From assembly GCA_947073765.1 (NCBI GenBank), contig CAMTMZ010000024.1:1-42189 (forward strand): 42,189 nt of DNA. The letters are read 5' to 3'. The position numbers and the translations under genes are program-made. Each line of letters starts with the position of its first letter. Position 1 is the first letter of the stretch. This document shows positions 40,884 through 42,189 of this stretch, piece after piece. The notes under the pieces were generated by a model. That model had not been told where the DNA came from. It was given only the letters and a program-made list of their open reading frames with translations, and did not search any database. Origin of the DNA: an uncultured Bacillota bacterium (lineage in GTDB: Bacteria > Bacillota > Clostridia > Oscillospirales > Oscillospiraceae).

Positions 40884-41786
40884 GTGGAGGACGGCCATAT
40901 ATGGCTGGCACTTTTTATCATCAGCCTTTGCCTCAATATTGTTCAGCTGCTTTGGAGACCCATCCTGAACCTGTTGCACCGAAAGAGCCAGGTGTCAGAG
41001 GACAACATCATGGCCATGGTGGAGGAGGGGGAGGAGTCCGGAGCAATTCAGAGCAATGAGAAAGAGTTCATCGAAAACGTGCTGGAGTTTGACAACAACA
41101 CCGCCAAAGACGTGATGATTCACCGCACCGACATGGTTACCCTCTCCGCCGATGCCGGGGAGGGGGAGATTCTGGACGCCATCCGGCAGTCGGGGCTTTC
41201 CCGTTTCCCGGTGTATGGGGAGGACGCCGACGATATTCTGGGGGTGCTGTCCACCCGGGACTACTTACTGAACTTTCATCAGCCTGAACCGCTGCCCCTG
41301 AAGCAGCTGCTCCGGCCGGCCTATTTTGTGCCGGAGACGGTGTCCGCCGATGTGCTCTTTCGTGACATGCAGGGTAAAAAAACCCACCTGGCTCTGGTGG
41401 TGGACGAGTACGGCGGAACCAGCGGCCTGGTGACCCTGGAGGACTTGCTGGAGGAGCTGGTGGGCAACATCTATGACGAGTTCGACCCCCAGGAGGAGCA
41501 GGAGATTATCAAGCTGGACGACGGCCGGTGGCGGGTGTCCGGCTCGGCGGACCTGGAGGAGCTGGCGGAGGCCATGGACTTTGAGCTCCCCGAGGATGAG
41601 GAGCGGGACTACGACACCCTGGGCGGACTGGTGTTCTCCCAGCTGTCTGTGATCCCGGAGGACGGCAGCCGCCCCCTTGTGGAGGCCCTGGGCCTGCGCA
41701 TTCAGGTGGAGGAGCTGTGTGAGCGCCGGGTGGAGTGGGCCCTGGTGGAAAGGCTGGAGCCCGAGGAGGAACAGGGCGCGGAATAA
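40884..41786 (+). CDS. CBS-domain/CorC_HlyC protein with one membrane helix
   Basis: 300 residues. Only one N-terminal helix (about 6-25, LALFIISLCLNIVQLLW) stands in for the three- to four-helix DUF21 domain of full hemolysin-type CorB/C proteins. A CBS pair follows (about 75-190: AKDVMIHRTDMVTL, LSRFPVYGEDADDILGVLSTRDYL, ALVVDEYGGTSGLVTLEDLLEELVGNI), then a CorC_HlyC domain (about 205-290). The family affects Mg2+/Co2+ efflux and binds adenine nucleotides. The start is GTG 40884 with AAAGGAGGT. Monocistronic with its own promoter and terminator. Confidence 0.9.
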   Translation: MEDGHIWLALFIISLCLNIVQLLWRPILNLLHRKSQVSEDNIMAMVEEGEESGAIQSNEKEFIENVLEFDNNTAKDVMIHRTDMVTLSADAGEGEILDAIRQSGLSRFPVYGEDADDILGVLSTRDYLLNFHQPEPLPLKQLLRPAYFVPETVSADVLFRDMQGKKTHLALVVDEYGGTSGLVTLEDLLEELVGNIYDEFDPQEEQEIIKLDDGRWRVSGSADLEELAEAMDFELPEDEERDYDTLGGLVFSQLSVIPEDGSRPLVEALGLRIQVEELCERRVEWALVERLEPEEEQGAE

Positions 41787-41792
41787 GCGCAT

Positions 41793-41826
41793 AAAAATCC
41801 CGTCAGCTGGGCTGACGGGATTTTTT
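41793..41826. terminator. Bidirectional terminator
   Basis: AAAAATCCCGTCAGC (41793-41807), TGG loop, complement (41811-41825), T run; between the convergent CBS and ferredoxin genes. Confidence 0.9.
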
Positions 41827-42011
41827 CACCGCACCTCGATGGCGCTTACCGGGCAGCCGTCGGCCGCAGCCTGGACCTGGTCGGCCAGATCGTCGCCTAC
41901 CTCCGGGGAGAAGGCGGCGGCGGTGCCGCCGTCGGTCATGAAAAACTCGTGGGGGCAGGCGGCGGCGCACATGCCGCAGCCGATGCACTCGCCGTTGACA
42001 TGGACCTGCAT
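41826..42011 (-). CDS. Small [4Fe-4S] ferredoxin
   Basis: 61 residues. Cluster ligands C9, C12 and C15 in ECIGCGMCAAACP and C53 in DGCPVSAIEV, the single-cluster pattern; C19 is an extra cysteine. The rest is acidic, as in electron-transfer ferredoxins of anaerobes. The start is ATG 42011 with AAGGAGGT; a longer reading frame begins upstream at 42068 but lacks a ribosome binding site. Partner enzymes are not in the window. Confidence 0.93.
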   Translation of the reverse strand: MQVHVNGECIGCGMCAAACPHEFFMTDGGTAAAFSPEVGDDLADQVQAAADGCPVSAIEVR

Positions 42012-42112
42012 GGGGGATACCTCCTTTAGAGATTTACAGGAAAGTATGCCCGGAAGAATAAATATCATTCATATGGGCAATGCGCATAAAGAAGTTTTGC
42101 CTATTGGGAGCG

Positions 42113-42144
42113 CAACCGCATGATGCTGTGGTGTCATGCGGTTG
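42113..42144. repeat. Inverted repeat at the right edge
   Basis: CAACCGCATGA (42113-42123) and its exact complement (42134-42144) around a 10-base loop, followed by TCGTTTTG. It may be a terminator of something outside the window; no plus-strand gene lies directly before it. Confidence 0.4.
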
Positions 42145-42189
42145 TCGTTTTGCTGTACCGGCTAAATTCCGGGGAAAAATCAACCTCCC

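Overview
The window reads as a chromosomal segment of a GC-rich, spore-forming Firmicute, most likely an Oscillospiraceae relative of the Flavonifractor/Lawsonibacter/Intestinimonas group. Evidence: a full spo0A and spoIVB, S-layer-homology (SLH) proteins, AAGGAGG-type ribosome binding sites, many TTGxxx-17-TATxAT promoters, frequent GTG/TTG starts, and AT-rich intergenic regions between GC-rich genes. The taxonomic placement is inference. I saw no rRNA, tRNA, CRISPR array, insertion sequence or prophage block.

Layout. (1) 1-3572, signalling/flagellar edge: the N-terminus of a CheA kinase (minus, cut by the window edge) diverges from a FliK-like protein, a FlhB C-domain-like protein and a PilZ protein. 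(2) 3630-13459, surface: two very large secreted SLH proteins, one with N-terminal SLH domains and a beta-helix-like stalk, one with Big_2 domains, four copies of a ~120-residue module and C-terminal SLH domains. (3) 13504-17605, minus-strand group: ruvX (yqgF), a lipoprotein barnase-like RNase, rlmB, and a membrane protein that looks like a P-type ATPase stripped of its catalytic motifs. (4) 17756-25617: a short pyruvate-kinase-like protein, ftsH, a GH13 alpha-amylase, a solitary tyrosine recombinase beside a 36-bp palindrome, a COG2509-type FAD oxidoreductase and a small hypothetical gene. (5) 25618-33718: a folded-looking noncoding stretch, an LtaS-like sulfatase, a hypothetical gene with cstA, a DUF1461 membrane protein, and uraA behind a short leader ORF and an intrinsic terminator (putative attenuator), then two small hypothetical genes. 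(6) 33776-37972, sporulation neighbourhood: Spx/ArsC-like protein, spoIVB, an AT-richer RelA/SpoT synthetase-domain gene inserted in opposite orientation, spo0A and a TSCPD-domain gene. (7) 38017-42011: a ClC (fluoride-type)-VOC-acyltransferase operon on minus, a CBS/CorC-type protein, and a small ferredoxin.

How it fits together: most genes are housekeeping or envelope functions in short units bounded by clear hairpin terminators, many bidirectional between convergent genes. The most interesting items are the leader-peptide/terminator arrangement in front of uraA (resembling UTP-sensitive coupled attenuation), the degenerate P-type-ATPase-like membrane protein, the alarmone-synthetase gene splitting the usual spoIVB-spo0A pair, the recombinase with its adjacent palindrome, the barnase lipoprotein without a visible barstar, a sigma-28-like promoter on cheA, and four exact Spo0A-box heptamers in intergenic DNA.
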